In this document: positions 16,032 to 24,503 of the stretch, piece by piece
How positions within the stretch are numbered: the stretch's first letter is position 1
How the letters are laid out: every line of letters starts with the position of its first letter
Assembly (NCBI GenBank): GCA_029218425.1
Contig: JAQXRH010000037.1
Coordinates: 1-56,843 of the forward strand
DNA: 56,843 nucleotides
Source of the DNA: Bacteroidales bacterium
GTDB taxonomy: Bacteria; Bacteroidota; Bacteroidia; Bacteroidales; Muribaculaceae
Direction: 5' to 3'
Program-made: the position numbers and the translations under genes
Notes under the pieces: generated by a model
What the model was told of the DNA's origin: nothing
What the model saw: the letters and a program-made list of their open reading frames with translations, nothing else
The model's database searches: none

Positions 16032-17447
16032 ATGAATAAGTTAAGTATACTTGCAGCCGGAATAACAGCCACTTTGCTGGCAGGCTGCACCGATGATATC
16101 GAAATGCGGTATCCTCCGAAACATGAGCTACCCGACCTGCCCGACATCGAAGGAATCCACCAGTTCAAGGCACCGCTTTACTGGAGCGTGTATGAATACT
16201 GCTACAATATGGAGCGTAACGGTATCACAGGCTCAGCGATGGATATTTCAGCCTCGGAGTGGGATAAGATAATAGACTGGGTGGCCACAGAGCTGAAGCC
16301 CTACGGCTACGATATGATATGCACCGATGGCTTTATCCCGATGCTTGCACAGGACAAAAGCGGGTATATGACCCACTATGGGTCGATGCCACTGAAGACA
16401 TTGGTGGAGAAATGTGCGGCAAAAGGCTTGAAATTAGGTGTATATGACAACCCGCTGTGGATACATGGGTCGAAAGATACGCCGATAGAAGGCACGGAAT
16501 ATACGTTCAACAGCCTGTTCTACAACGGAAGCACCGAAGTGGTGAATCCGAAAGCCGAGGACCAATGGTTCTGGTGGGCAGTAGCTGAAAATCCGGGAGC
16601 GAGAGAGTATATCGACGGATTCTTCAAGCACTACAAGGAGCTTGGCGTTGAATACATCCGCATGGACTTCCTGTCGTGGTATGAGGATGGCAAGGACCGC
16701 AATATGGGCATAGTAGGTCGCGGATACGGGCGTGAGTCGTATGCACGAGCACTTGCCTACATAGCAGAGTCTGCCAAGAAATATGGTATCTTCACATCGT
16801 TGGTAATGCCCCACTTGAATAATGACGCAGAAGTAGAGGCCAAATACGGGAATATGGTACGTATCGTGGCTGATACCGGCGGCGGTGGTTGGTGGCATTG
16901 CTCGGCATCCGACAAAGGCAAGTCGTACACCAGCTGGCCCAACTGCATGAACATGTTTGACGGCTTCACCTATTGGTCGCACATAGCAGGCAAGGAGAAG
17001 GTGATACTTGATGGCGACTTTATCCGCCTGAACACATTTGGGTCGGAAGCAGAGAAGCAGACAGTGGTATCGCTACAGCTGATGGCCGGCGGACCTGTAA
17101 CGGTAGCTGACCAATACAGCACCATAGGGGACAACATGAAGTATTACACCAACTCCGAGCTTTTGGAGCTCAACAAGGACCGCTTCGTGGGCAAACCGCT
17201 CAGCGACAAGCTGTCGGACAAGAACAACGAGGTGTGGTACGGACAGATGTCGAATGGCGACTGGGTAATCGGTTTGTTCAACCGCGATGATGCATCGCGC
17301 TCCTACAATTTGAGCTTGAGCACCTTTGGCATAAGCGGAGAATGGAAGATGCGCGACTTGTGGAAGCATGCCGATGAAGGGACAGTAACGTCGATATCGG
17401 CAACTGTACCGAGCCATGGATGCAAGATAGTACGCTTGTCAAAATAA
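16032..17447 (+). CDS. GH27/clan-D-like glycoside hydrolase lipoprotein
   Basis: 471 residues; lipobox LLAGC (Cys19), so surface- or periplasm-anchored. The (beta/alpha)8 domain begins 'FKAPLYWSVYEYCYN'. Candidate catalytic residues are Asp212 in 'VEYIRMDFLSW' (nucleophile position of clan GH-D) and Asp281 in 'MVRIVADTGGG' (acid/base position). A C-terminal beta-sandwich follows ('VIGLFNRDDASRSYNLSLS'). Alpha-galactosidase and isomalto-dextranase are both known in GH27. The 'YWSVYEY' and 'YMTHYGSMPL' features recall the isomalto-dextranase branch, which would point to an alpha-1,6-glucan, but this is inference. It is the last gene of the PUL, and the only hydrolase. Confidence 0.75.
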   Translation: MNKLSILAAGITATLLAGCTDDIEMRYPPKHELPDLPDIEGIHQFKAPLYWSVYEYCYNMERNGITGSAMDISASEWDKIIDWVATELKPYGYDMICTDGFIPMLAQDKSGYMTHYGSMPLKTLVEKCAAKGLKLGVYDNPLWIHGSKDTPIEGTEYTFNSLFYNGSTEVVNPKAEDQWFWWAVAENPGAREYIDGFFKHYKELGVEYIRMDFLSWYEDGKDRNMGIVGRGYGRESYARALAYIAESAKKYGIFTSLVMPHLNNDAEVEAKYGNMVRIVADTGGGGWWHCSASDKGKSYTSWPNCMNMFDGFTYWSHIAGKEKVILDGDFIRLNTFGSEAEKQTVVSLQLMAGGPVTVADQYSTIGDNMKYYTNSELLELNKDRFVGKPLSDKLSDKNNEVWYGQMSNGDWVIGLFNRDDASRSYNLSLSTFGISGEWKMRDLWKHADEGTVTSISATVPSHGCKIVRLSK

Positions 17448-17478
17448 GGAAAAATTCCAATTCTAACTTCTACATGAG

Positions 17479-17508
17479 ATGGAGGCTTCGCATGTGCGAG
17501 GCCTCCAT
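17479..17508 (+). terminator. Terminator of the PUL operon
   Basis: ATGGAGGC-t-TCGCA pairs with TGCGA-g-GCCTCCAT, then TGCTTTTGTG. It lies about 30 bases past the GH stop. Confidence 0.8.
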
Positions 17509-17639
17509 TGCTTTTGTGCGATGCGGGTTACAAGCTTAGGGGATAGGGGGAATAGCTCGGTAAATAAGTTGCGAATAGCAGGGAGCTGCGTGCCATGTGG
17601 CGGGCTGATGGCGCGGTGGGGGCGAGCCGGGGCGAGGGT

Positions 17640-17675
17640 GGCGAGGCTAAAGCCTCTACACGGAACCAAGATGTC
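17640..17675 (+). repeat. Dispersed hairpin repeat, family A, copy 3
   Basis: Nearly identical over ~35 bp to the copy at 2277-2312. Confidence 0.75.
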
Positions 17676-17783
17676 GGGGCGGGGTGGATGAGTGGTTCTG
17701 GCCCCGGTGGTGGTTACACACCGGTGGTCGAGGCTTGCGGTGATGGTGCTCTGGAGATTTAGATGACAGTAGGGATGCGAAAA

Positions 17784-17824
17784 TAAAGGCGGTGTGTCAT
17801 GATTTGTTTGACACACCGCCTTTA
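17784..17824 (-). terminator. Terminator of the EF-G paralogue gene (bidirectional)
   Basis: Perfect 16-bp stem (17784-17799 with 17809-17824), loop of nine. On the minus strand it is followed by TTTTC. The stem core is related to that of the terminator at 174-214. Confidence 0.8.
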
Positions 17825-17892
17825 GAAATATGAATAACGAATAGAAATGTATCGCTTGGGTTGGATGAGCTATCGTCGAGGGGACGGAAGGA

Positions 17893-20049
17893 TTATTCTT
17901 CGGTGTTCTGCTCGGCGTATTCTTTGAGGAGTTTTTCCTGGACGTCGCCGGGCACGAGCTCGTAGGAAGCGAATTTCATTGTGAATGATGAGCGTCCGCC
18001 CGTGATAGAGCTGAGGGCAGTAGAATAGCTCGACATTTCTTTGAGGGGGACTTTGGCGGAAATTTTCTCGAAGCCGTTTTCGCTTGACATGCCCATGATA
18101 ATAGCACGTCGTCCCTGAAGGTCGGACATTACGTCGCCCATTACGTCGGAGGGTACCATAACTTCTACGTCGTAGATAGGTTCGAGGACTTTGGGGTTGG
18201 CGTTACGGAAAGCTTCGGAGAAAGCGTTACGGCCTGCGAGGCGGAATGAAATTTCGTTGGAGTCAACGGGGTGCATTTTACCGTCGTAGATGCAAACGCG
18301 CACGTCGCGGGCATAGGAGCCGGTCAATGGACCTTGCTCCATTCGGTCCATAAGGCCTTTAACGATAGCGGGGATGAAACGGGCGTCGATGGCACCGCCG
18401 ACGATACAGTTGTGCACGACAAGTTTTCCGCCCCAGCTGAGGGGGATTTCTTGAGTGTCGCGGACACTCATTTTGAATTCCTGGTTGCCGAATTTATAGG
18501 TATCGGGCACAGGAGAACCTTCGACGTATGGCTCGATGATAAGGTGCACTTCGCCAAATTGTCCGGCGCCACCCGATTGCTTTTTGTGGCGATAGTCGGC
18601 GCGAGCAGCTTTGGTGATAGTTTCGCGATAAGGGATTTTGGGTTCTTCGAAAATGATTGGTAGCTTGTCGTTGTTTTCGACGCGCCATTTGAGGGTGCGG
18701 AGGTGGAATTCGCCTTGACCGGAGAGGATAGTCTGCTTGAGTTCTTTAGACTGTACGATTTCCCAGGTGGGGTCTTCTTCGTGCATACGGCTGAGGATAG
18801 CGCTAAGTTTTTCGGCGTCGCTTTCGGTGACAGGTCGTATTGCGCGCTGATATTTAGGAGCGGGATATTTGATGAAGTCGAAAGCGATTTCGCAACCTTT
18901 CTCGTTGAGGGTGTTTCCGGTGCGCACGTCTTTAAGTTTGACGGTAGCACCGATGTCGCCGGCGCATAGTTTGTCGACTTGGGTTTTTATTTGGCCGCAC
19001 ACGCAGTAGATTTGAGCGATGCGTTCTTTAGTGCCACGAGTGATGTTGTCGAGGTCGACACCTGGGGTGAGAGTACCCGACATTACTTTGAAGTATTGGA
19101 CTTCGCCGATGTGTGGTTCGACAGTAGTTTTGAACATGAAAATAGACAGCGGGCCGTTGGCGTCGGGGGCAATATCGTTGCCTTGCGTGTCGACGGGAGC
19201 TGGCATGTCGTTGACGAAAGGAACGACGTTGCCGAGGAATTCCATCATACGACGGACGCCCATGTCTTTGAGAGCGCTGACGCAGAAAACGGGGAAAATA
19301 GAGCGGTCGACAAGTCCTTTACGGATGCCTTCGCGCATTTCGTCTTCGGAGAGGTGGCCTTGGTCGAAGAATTTTTCCATGAGTGTTTCGTCGTTTTCGG
19401 CGGCAGCTTCAACGAGTTGTTGGTGAAGCTCTTTGGCGCGTTCCATTTCGGATTCGGGGATTTCTTCAATGGTAGGAACACCGCCATCGGGGCCCCATGA
19501 GTATTTTTTCATGAGGAGGACGTCGATCATGGCGTTGAAGTTTGGTCCGCAAGCCAGGGGATATTGAATAGGGGTGACTTTAGGGCCGAAAATTTCGCGC
19601 ATTTGCTCGATTACGTTGTCGTAGTCGGCTTTTTCGCCGTCGAGCTGGTTAAGGGCGAAAATAACTGGTTTTTTGAGGGAGGCGGTAGTACGGAAAATGT
19701 TTTGAGTTCCGACTTCCACACCGTATTGGGAGTCGATGAGAATGACGCCGGTGTCGGTCATATTGAGGGCTGTAATAGCGTTACCGACGAAGTCGTCGGC
19801 GCCGGGGCAGTCGATGACGTTGAGTTTTTTACCGAGGAATTCGGCATAAAAAACTGTTGAAAAGACGGAGTATCCGTATTCTTTTTCAACAGGGAAATAG
19901 TCGCAGACAGTGTTTTTGGCTTCAATGGTGCCGCGACGTTTTATAACTCCACACTCGTAAAGCATAGCTTCAGCGAGTGTGGTTTTACCGGAGCCTTTGC
20001 TACCAAGCAAGGCGATGTTTTTGATTTCGTTAGTTTGATAAACCTTCAT
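17893..20049 (-). CDS. fusA2: EF-G paralogue (EF-G2 type) lacking the catalytic His
   Basis: 718 residues with all EF-G domains: G domain ~1-280, domain II ~300-385, III ~400-475, IV ~476-600 and V ~601-690. The nucleotide motifs differ from ordinary EF-G. The P-loop is GSKGSGKTT (residues 16-24). G3 reads DCPGAD with Ala84 where DTPGH has the His that activates water. G4 is NQLD (134-137) in place of NKMD. Switch I reads EYGYSV in place of RGIT. Loss of the His matches the Bacteroides EF-G2 paralogue, reported to support translation without GTP hydrolysis during starvation. It is monocistronic, with a terminator downstream and lon divergent. Confidence 0.9.
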   Translation of the reverse strand: MKVYQTNEIKNIALLGSKGSGKTTLAEAMLYECGVIKRRGTIEAKNTVCDYFPVEKEYGYSVFSTVFYAEFLGKKLNVIDCPGADDFVGNAITALNMTDTGVILIDSQYGVEVGTQNIFRTTASLKKPVIFALNQLDGEKADYDNVIEQMREIFGPKVTPIQYPLACGPNFNAMIDVLLMKKYSWGPDGGVPTIEEIPESEMERAKELHQQLVEAAAENDETLMEKFFDQGHLSEDEMREGIRKGLVDRSIFPVFCVSALKDMGVRRMMEFLGNVVPFVNDMPAPVDTQGNDIAPDANGPLSIFMFKTTVEPHIGEVQYFKVMSGTLTPGVDLDNITRGTKERIAQIYCVCGQIKTQVDKLCAGDIGATVKLKDVRTGNTLNEKGCEIAFDFIKYPAPKYQRAIRPVTESDAEKLSAILSRMHEEDPTWEIVQSKELKQTILSGQGEFHLRTLKWRVENNDKLPIIFEEPKIPYRETITKAARADYRHKKQSGGAGQFGEVHLIIEPYVEGSPVPDTYKFGNQEFKMSVRDTQEIPLSWGGKLVVHNCIVGGAIDARFIPAIVKGLMDRMEQGPLTGSYARDVRVCIYDGKMHPVDSNEISFRLAGRNAFSEAFRNANPKVLEPIYDVEVMVPSDVMGDVMSDLQGRRAIIMGMSSENGFEKISAKVPLKEMSSYSTALSSITGGRSSFTMKFASYELVPGDVQEKLLKEYAEQNTEE

Positions 20050-20527
20050 GTTATTAGAAGTTTTTTTAATGGTTTAGACTTAAAATGGATTAGGGCTAAT
20101 CACCGATGGAGGGGATTAACGGAGCGCAAAGTAGTAATAATTTTTGAGAAAACAAAGCGGAAGAAATATGTTTGAAAACATAAAAAGGCGCAGAGGCAAT
20201 GTAAAACGGGTATTACTGTGGGCGATACAATATAGAAGGGAGCAAATAGACATGGCTGTAGGGCGGCTTTTGTGAGGCCGTAGATGGGAGCGTGGAGGAG
20301 GGGGGATGGTGAGGGGGTAGTTGGCAGATGGTGGATGGAAGAATGCGACGTAATGGCAGATTGGGGGCAATTTTGGAAATTTGGCACGGTATTTGCATAT
20401 AAAAAAGCGGAAGGGTTGTTTTGGGTAATAGCCCGGCGAATGGCTGACATGCTGTCATTGACGGCAAAAAGGAGTCATGGCCCAATAGAACGAGAAGTCT
20501 CATCCTCAACACACAAGTCATAAAGCA
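20050..20527. other. Divergent intergenic region fusA2-lon
   Basis: Holds the fusA2 upstream region, with a weak CTACTTTG at 20127-20134 on the minus strand. It also holds an inverted repeat TATGTTT-GA-AAACATA at 20167-20182, the sigma54-type site at 20382-20397, a small hairpin TGACA-TGC-TGTCA and a short frame (20449-20523) ending four bases before lon. No solid gene is seen. Confidence 0.7.
20382..20397 (+). promoter_or_regulatory. Sigma54 (RpoN) -24/-12 promoter of lon
   Basis: TGGCACG-GTAT-TTGCA, a perfect match to the RpoN consensus TGGCACG-N4-TTGCA. GG (20383-20384) and GC (20395-20396) are separated by the required ten bases. Initiation near 20409 would give a leader of about 120 nt. 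No TAnnTTTG box was found between here and the lon start. Confidence 0.75.
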
Positions 20528-22942
20528 ATGAAATTCAAGGAAACAAGCGATGATTACCCCATAGTATCCATTGGGCATATCGAATTAGGCGAGCCGAAAA
20601 AAATGAGTGCCATTATAGACACGACCGATTTGGCCATATTGCCGACGCGCAATGTGGTGTTATTTCCTAATGTCACGATACCGATAAAGCTTGGGCGGGA
20701 GAGTTCGCGTCGAATAGCAGAGGAGGCGAAGGAGAAGACGATGCCGATAGGCATAGTATGCCAGCTTGATCCAACGGAAGAAGATCCGAAATTGGGTTCG
20801 TTGTTCAACTATGGTGTAATAGGCGAAGTGTTGCAGGTGATCCAGCTTCCGGACAATACGAGCACTGCGATAGTGCGCGGCATAATGAAATTCAAGATAA
20901 CGGGCAAAGGGATGAACTTGCGAATGCGCGAGTCAAAGATAAGCGCTACTATTAAGCTGATACATGAGATAGCGCCTAAGGAAGATGACAAGGAATATGC
21001 GGCCTTGTGTGATGAGATACGCAGCACGGCGTCGAAGCTGGCGTCGGCGAATACGGAGTCGCCGTCGGAGATGGACTTGATATTCAATCTGAGCAATGGC
21101 AACATAGGCCGAGATGAGCTTGTGAATATGACGGCGACGCATGTGCCTATCGACATCAAGGTGAAGATGTCGTTGCTGTCGAAGTATAGGGTGAAGGAGC
21201 GAGCGCTGGAGCTATTCAACGAGCTTGTAAAGCACGAGGAGATGTTGAACATAGCGCAGTCGGTGCATCAACGGGCACGAGAGTCGTTTGATGAGCAGCA
21301 GCGTCGCGTGTTTCTACAGCGGCAGATGGAAGCCATAAGCAAAGAGCTGAATGGGGAAGCAAACGATGTGGCCGATTTCAGTGAGCAGGCTTCCAAGAGG
21401 AATTTGCCGCAAAAGGCGAGCGAGCATTTTATCAAGGAGCTTGACAAGCTGGAGCGGTTAAATCCGCAGTCGCCGGAGTACAGCGTACAATATGAGTATT
21501 TGGAGACCTTTTTGGCATTGCCGTGGGGGAAGAGCAGCAAGTTAAACAGCGATTTTGCCAAGGCAGAGGAGGCGCTAAATTCGTGCCACTATGGGCTTGA
21601 GAAGGTGAAAGAGCGAATATTGGAGCAGATAGCGGTATTGATGCACAATCCGAAGGGGAAGTCGCCGATATTGTGTCTTGTAGGCCCTCCTGGAGTAGGG
21701 AAGACATCGTTGGGGCAATCGATAGCCGATGCCCTTGGGCGAAAATTCCAGCGGATATCGTTGGGCGGTCTGCACGACGAGGCAGAGATACGCGGCCACC
21801 GACGCACGTATATCGGAGCGATGCCCGGTCGCATCATAGAGGCGATGCGCAGGGCCGGCAGCATGAATCCGGTGCTGATGCTCGACGAGATAGATAAGAT
21901 AGGCAATGACTATAAGGGGGATCCGGCAGCGGCGTTGCTTGAGGTGCTTGATCCGGAGCAGAACTATCGCTTCCACGACAACTATATAGATGCCGATTTT
22001 GACTTGTCGAAGGTGTTGTTCATAGCAACAGCCAACACGCTTGAGACCGTACAGCGGCCCCTTATCGACCGAATGGAGGTGATAGATTTGTCGGGGTACA
22101 TACTTGAGGAGAAGGTTGCGATAGCACGTGATTATCTATTGCCGCGATTGCGCAAGGAGTACAAGCTTGAAGAAAGCGATCTACAGCTGAGCGATGAATC
22201 ACTTGCGCTGATAGTGGAGAGCTATACGGCAGAGAGCGGAGTAAGGCAGTTGGAGAAATCGCTTGCGTCGATAGCGCGCAAGGTGGTGTACCGCGCCATA
22301 GGCGGAAAGCGGGCGTCAATGCCGATAGGACGCGAGGATGTGAAAGAGTATCTCGGCATAGCGAAATACAGCAAGGATAGATATGAGGGGAATTCGTTTG
22401 CGGGCGTAGTAACCGGTTTGGCATGGACAGCAGTAGGTGGCGAGATACTGTTCATAGAGACGTCGCTGAGCGAGGGGAAGGGAGAGAAATTGACACTTAC
22501 GGGCAACCTTGGCGACGTCATGAAGGAGTCGGCGATGATAGCGTTGCAATATGTAAAGTCGCATGCCGATAAGCTCGGTATAGGGAATGAGCGTTTTGAG
22601 AAGACCGATTTGCATATCCACGTGCCAGAGGGAGCTATACCGAAGGATGGGCCATCGGCAGGAATTACGATGGCTACGTCGATAGCATCGGCTTTCACGG
22701 GGCGCAAGGTAGTGGAAAGGCTTGCGATGACCGGGGAGATAACGTTGCGAGGCAAGGTGCTACCGGTAGGAGGCATCAAGGAGAAAATCTTAGCTGCAAA
22801 AAGGGCGGGGATCACCGATATAGTTTTGTCGAGCGAGAACCGCAAGGATGTAGAAGATATAGCGGAAAAGTACCGCGGAGGGTTGACGTTCCACTATGTC
22901 GACACAGTAAGCGAGGTGTTTGAGATAGCTTTGGAGAAGTAA
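20528..22942 (+). CDS. lon: ATP-dependent protease Lon
   Basis: 804 residues: N-terminal substrate-binding LON domain (~28-230), coiled linker, AAA+ module with Walker A GPPGVGKTS and Walker B 'VLMLDEIDKI', and the C-terminal protease domain with Ser710 in PKDGPSAG and Lys751 in GGIKEK forming the catalytic dyad. It degrades misfolded and regulatory proteins in the cytoplasm. The start at 20528 gives the longest sensible frame. The LON domain proper begins near 'LAILPTRNVVLFP'. The only promoter visible is of the sigma54 type. Confidence 0.97.
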   Translation: MKFKETSDDYPIVSIGHIELGEPKKMSAIIDTTDLAILPTRNVVLFPNVTIPIKLGRESSRRIAEEAKEKTMPIGIVCQLDPTEEDPKLGSLFNYGVIGEVLQVIQLPDNTSTAIVRGIMKFKITGKGMNLRMRESKISATIKLIHEIAPKEDDKEYAALCDEIRSTASKLASANTESPSEMDLIFNLSNGNIGRDELVNMTATHVPIDIKVKMSLLSKYRVKERALELFNELVKHEEMLNIAQSVHQRARESFDEQQRRVFLQRQMEAISKELNGEANDVADFSEQASKRNLPQKASEHFIKELDKLERLNPQSPEYSVQYEYLETFLALPWGKSSKLNSDFAKAEEALNSCHYGLEKVKERILEQIAVLMHNPKGKSPILCLVGPPGVGKTSLGQSIADALGRKFQRISLGGLHDEAEIRGHRRTYIGAMPGRIIEAMRRAGSMNPVLMLDEIDKIGNDYKGDPAAALLEVLDPEQNYRFHDNYIDADFDLSKVLFIATANTLETVQRPLIDRMEVIDLSGYILEEKVAIARDYLLPRLRKEYKLEESDLQLSDESLALIVESYTAESGVRQLEKSLASIARKVVYRAIGGKRASMPIGREDVKEYLGIAKYSKDRYEGNSFAGVVTGLAWTAVGGEILFIETSLSEGKGEKLTLTGNLGDVMKESAMIALQYVKSHADKLGIGNERFEKTDLHIHVPEGAIPKDGPSAGITMATSIASAFTGRKVVERLAMTGEITLRGKVLPVGGIKEKILAAKRAGITDIVLSSENRKDVEDIAEKYRGGLTFHYVDTVSEVFEIALEK

Positions 22943-23035
22943 TGTAAGGCAGTGCCATGCGTGTCGTATCGGGCACGGCATGGTGTTGAGCCAAGCGTGA
23001 AGAGGTGGCGACATGGCGTGGCCATTAAGCAGAAG

Positions 23036-23383
23036 CTAAGAGAGGGCGAGTGTCGTGTCGTCGGGTAATGGTTTGGTGTCGGTGTCGGTATTGCTGGCGA
23101 TGGCCGGAGAGATATAGCCTTTGAGAGCGTTGACGTATTCAATAAAGGCAGTTCTGCCGGTATCGGTCATGCGGCACACGGTGCGAGGGCGTTTGTCGTG
23201 GAATGTTTTTTCGACGTCGATATATCCGCACTCTTGTAGCTTGGTGATTTGCACGCTGAGGTTGCCCATGGTGGCATTAGTTTTCTGTTTAAGGTACATG
23301 AAGTCGGCTTCATCAACGCTCATGAGGAGAGAGATGATAGAAAGACGCAGCTGAGAGTGTATAATAGGATTGAGTTCTACCAT
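23036..23383 (-). CDS. Winged-helix transcriptional regulator
   Basis: 115 residues. The N-terminal 'LNPIIHSQLRLSIISLLM' and 'FMYLKQKTNATMGNLSVQITKLQECGYIDVEKTF' are the helix-turn-helix and wing of the small ArsR/MarR-like family (HTH_27). The helical tail probably dimerises. Such genes often sit next to a membrane protein and control their own operon. Here the start codon is one base after the stop of the 185-residue membrane protein, so the two are co-translated. Confidence 0.85.
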   Translation of the reverse strand: MVELNPIIHSQLRLSIISLLMSVDEADFMYLKQKTNATMGNLSVQITKLQECGYIDVEKTFHDKRPRTVCRMTDTGRTAFIEYVNALKGYISPAIASNTDTDTKPLPDDTTLALS

Positions 23384-23384
23384 A

Positions 23385-23942
23385 TCAGATATTTAAATCA
23401 CGTTTCATTTTTATACCGGGAATAATCATCATGACTGAGACGGCAGCCGAGAAAATGGGCAATTGGTCGACGCCCCAGACGAAAAACATCAAAATCAATG
23501 CACCGACAAAACCGACAATCGAGCTATATTTGAGGAAAGGATAAGAGATAATCGCCCCTGTCACATAAGAGCCGATTGAGAGCAGCAGCAATATGATGAA
23601 CATGATGTTGAAGCTTATGATAAATGAAGCCACGGTGAAAGCGGCGAGCAACACGGCGAGCATAGCCCAGATGCTTTTCAAGGAGGTGGTGATGCCGGTG
23701 CGAGGGAGCTTGGTTGACGGTTGGAACCGTTTGGTCAATGGGGCGCCAATCAAGGGCAATAGTAGCCAGCAGTAGTAGCAACGGAAGTCGCCAGTGGATT
23801 TGACGAGGAAATATACCAGCATGCCGACGACAATGGTGACCGTGCCCCATGTGATAAATGGGACGTAGGATTGCTGAAGGATGCTCCGGCGCGTGTCGGA
23901 CACCATACGAGTAATAATATCAAGGCTTTCCTCGGGGTTCAT
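23385..23942 (-). CDS. Hypothetical membrane protein paired with the regulator
   Basis: 185 residues. The N-terminal ~25 residues (MNPEESLDIITRMVSDTR) are cytoplasmic. Five or six hydrophobic helices follow at about 27-48, 55-68, 92-112, 113-132, 138-158 and 160-178. The family occurs in Bacteroidetes next to HTH_27 regulators. Its function is unknown. It is the first gene of a two-gene operon. Confidence 0.75.
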   Translation of the reverse strand: MNPEESLDIITRMVSDTRRSILQQSYVPFITWGTVTIVVGMLVYFLVKSTGDFRCYYCWLLLPLIGAPLTKRFQPSTKLPRTGITTSLKSIWAMLAVLLAAFTVASFIISFNIMFIILLLLSIGSYVTGAIISYPFLKYSSIVGFVGALILMFFVWGVDQLPIFSAAVSVMMIIPGIKMKRDLNI

Positions 23943-24084
23943 GCCACAAAGTTACGAAAATAGTTGAAATAGTAAAGTTATTTATGCAGTAAAAAAGGTT
24001 CATGAAAAATGGCGGAAAATCGGGGATAAACGGCGACCTACGGTTGCTAAAGTGGCGAGGATGTACGGCCTGATTGTCAGGAGG

Positions 24085-24117
24085 AGGGAGGCTAATCCCC
24101 TACTCCGGAGCATGATG
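24085..24117 (+). repeat. Dispersed hairpin repeat, family A, diverged copy
   Basis: GGGAGGCTAAT-CCCCTAC-CGGA...GATG aligns with the family A unit but with several changes; the central palindrome is broken. It lies just beyond the 3' end of the DUF2141 gene. Confidence 0.5.
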
Positions 24118-24128
24118 CAATGGCAGTG

Positions 24129-24503
24129 TTAATATTCGACGAGGTTGAGTGGGTAGACGTTGACGTCGGGCGATGGGGGTATGGTAGTTTGCAGGCATGG
24201 CTCAGTGGGGCGGCCATAGTTGTCGAAGTCGAGCTGGCTGTTGTCGTTGAGGTCCTGGAATGCTTGCACGGAGAGTTGTTTACCGAAATAATTACAAAGG
24301 CAGATTGGTATAGCTACGGAGTCGGATTGCACTTCGACGGCATCGAGGAGAATAGCCTCGTCGGCATCGGATACCGACACGTAGAGCGTGCCTTCGGCAT
24401 AAGGGAGTTGTTCGAACACGATGGAGAATGCAGGAGTGGAAGACTCGGCGGTGGCAGCTATTGCCATAGCGGAGAAGAGGATGGGGAATAGTGACTTTTT
24501 CAT
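24129..24503 (-). CDS. DUF2141-like secreted small protein
   Basis: 124 residues with a signal peptide (~1-18, cleavage near ATA-ES). The mature part resembles DUF2141 proteins: 'LPYAEGTLYVSVSD', 'DSVAIPICLCNYFGKQLSVQAFQDLNDNSQLDFDNYGRPTEP'. These are small beta-sandwich proteins of unknown role, often encoded beside outer-membrane receptors. It overlaps the beta-barrel gene upstream by four bases (ATGA), so the two are co-translated. Confidence 0.75.
   Translation of the reverse strand: MKKSLFPILFSAMAIAATAESSTPAFSIVFEQLPYAEGTLYVSVSDADEAILLDAVEVQSDSVAIPICLCNYFGKQLSVQAFQDLNDNSQLDFDNYGRPTEPCLQTTIPPSPDVNVYPLNLVEY

Larger units (their letters stand above)
17448..17892. other. Convergent intergenic region between the PUL and the EF-G paralogue
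   Basis: Contains the PUL terminator, family A copy 3 and the minus-strand terminator, each listed separately, with GC-rich filler and no gene. Confidence 0.8.
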
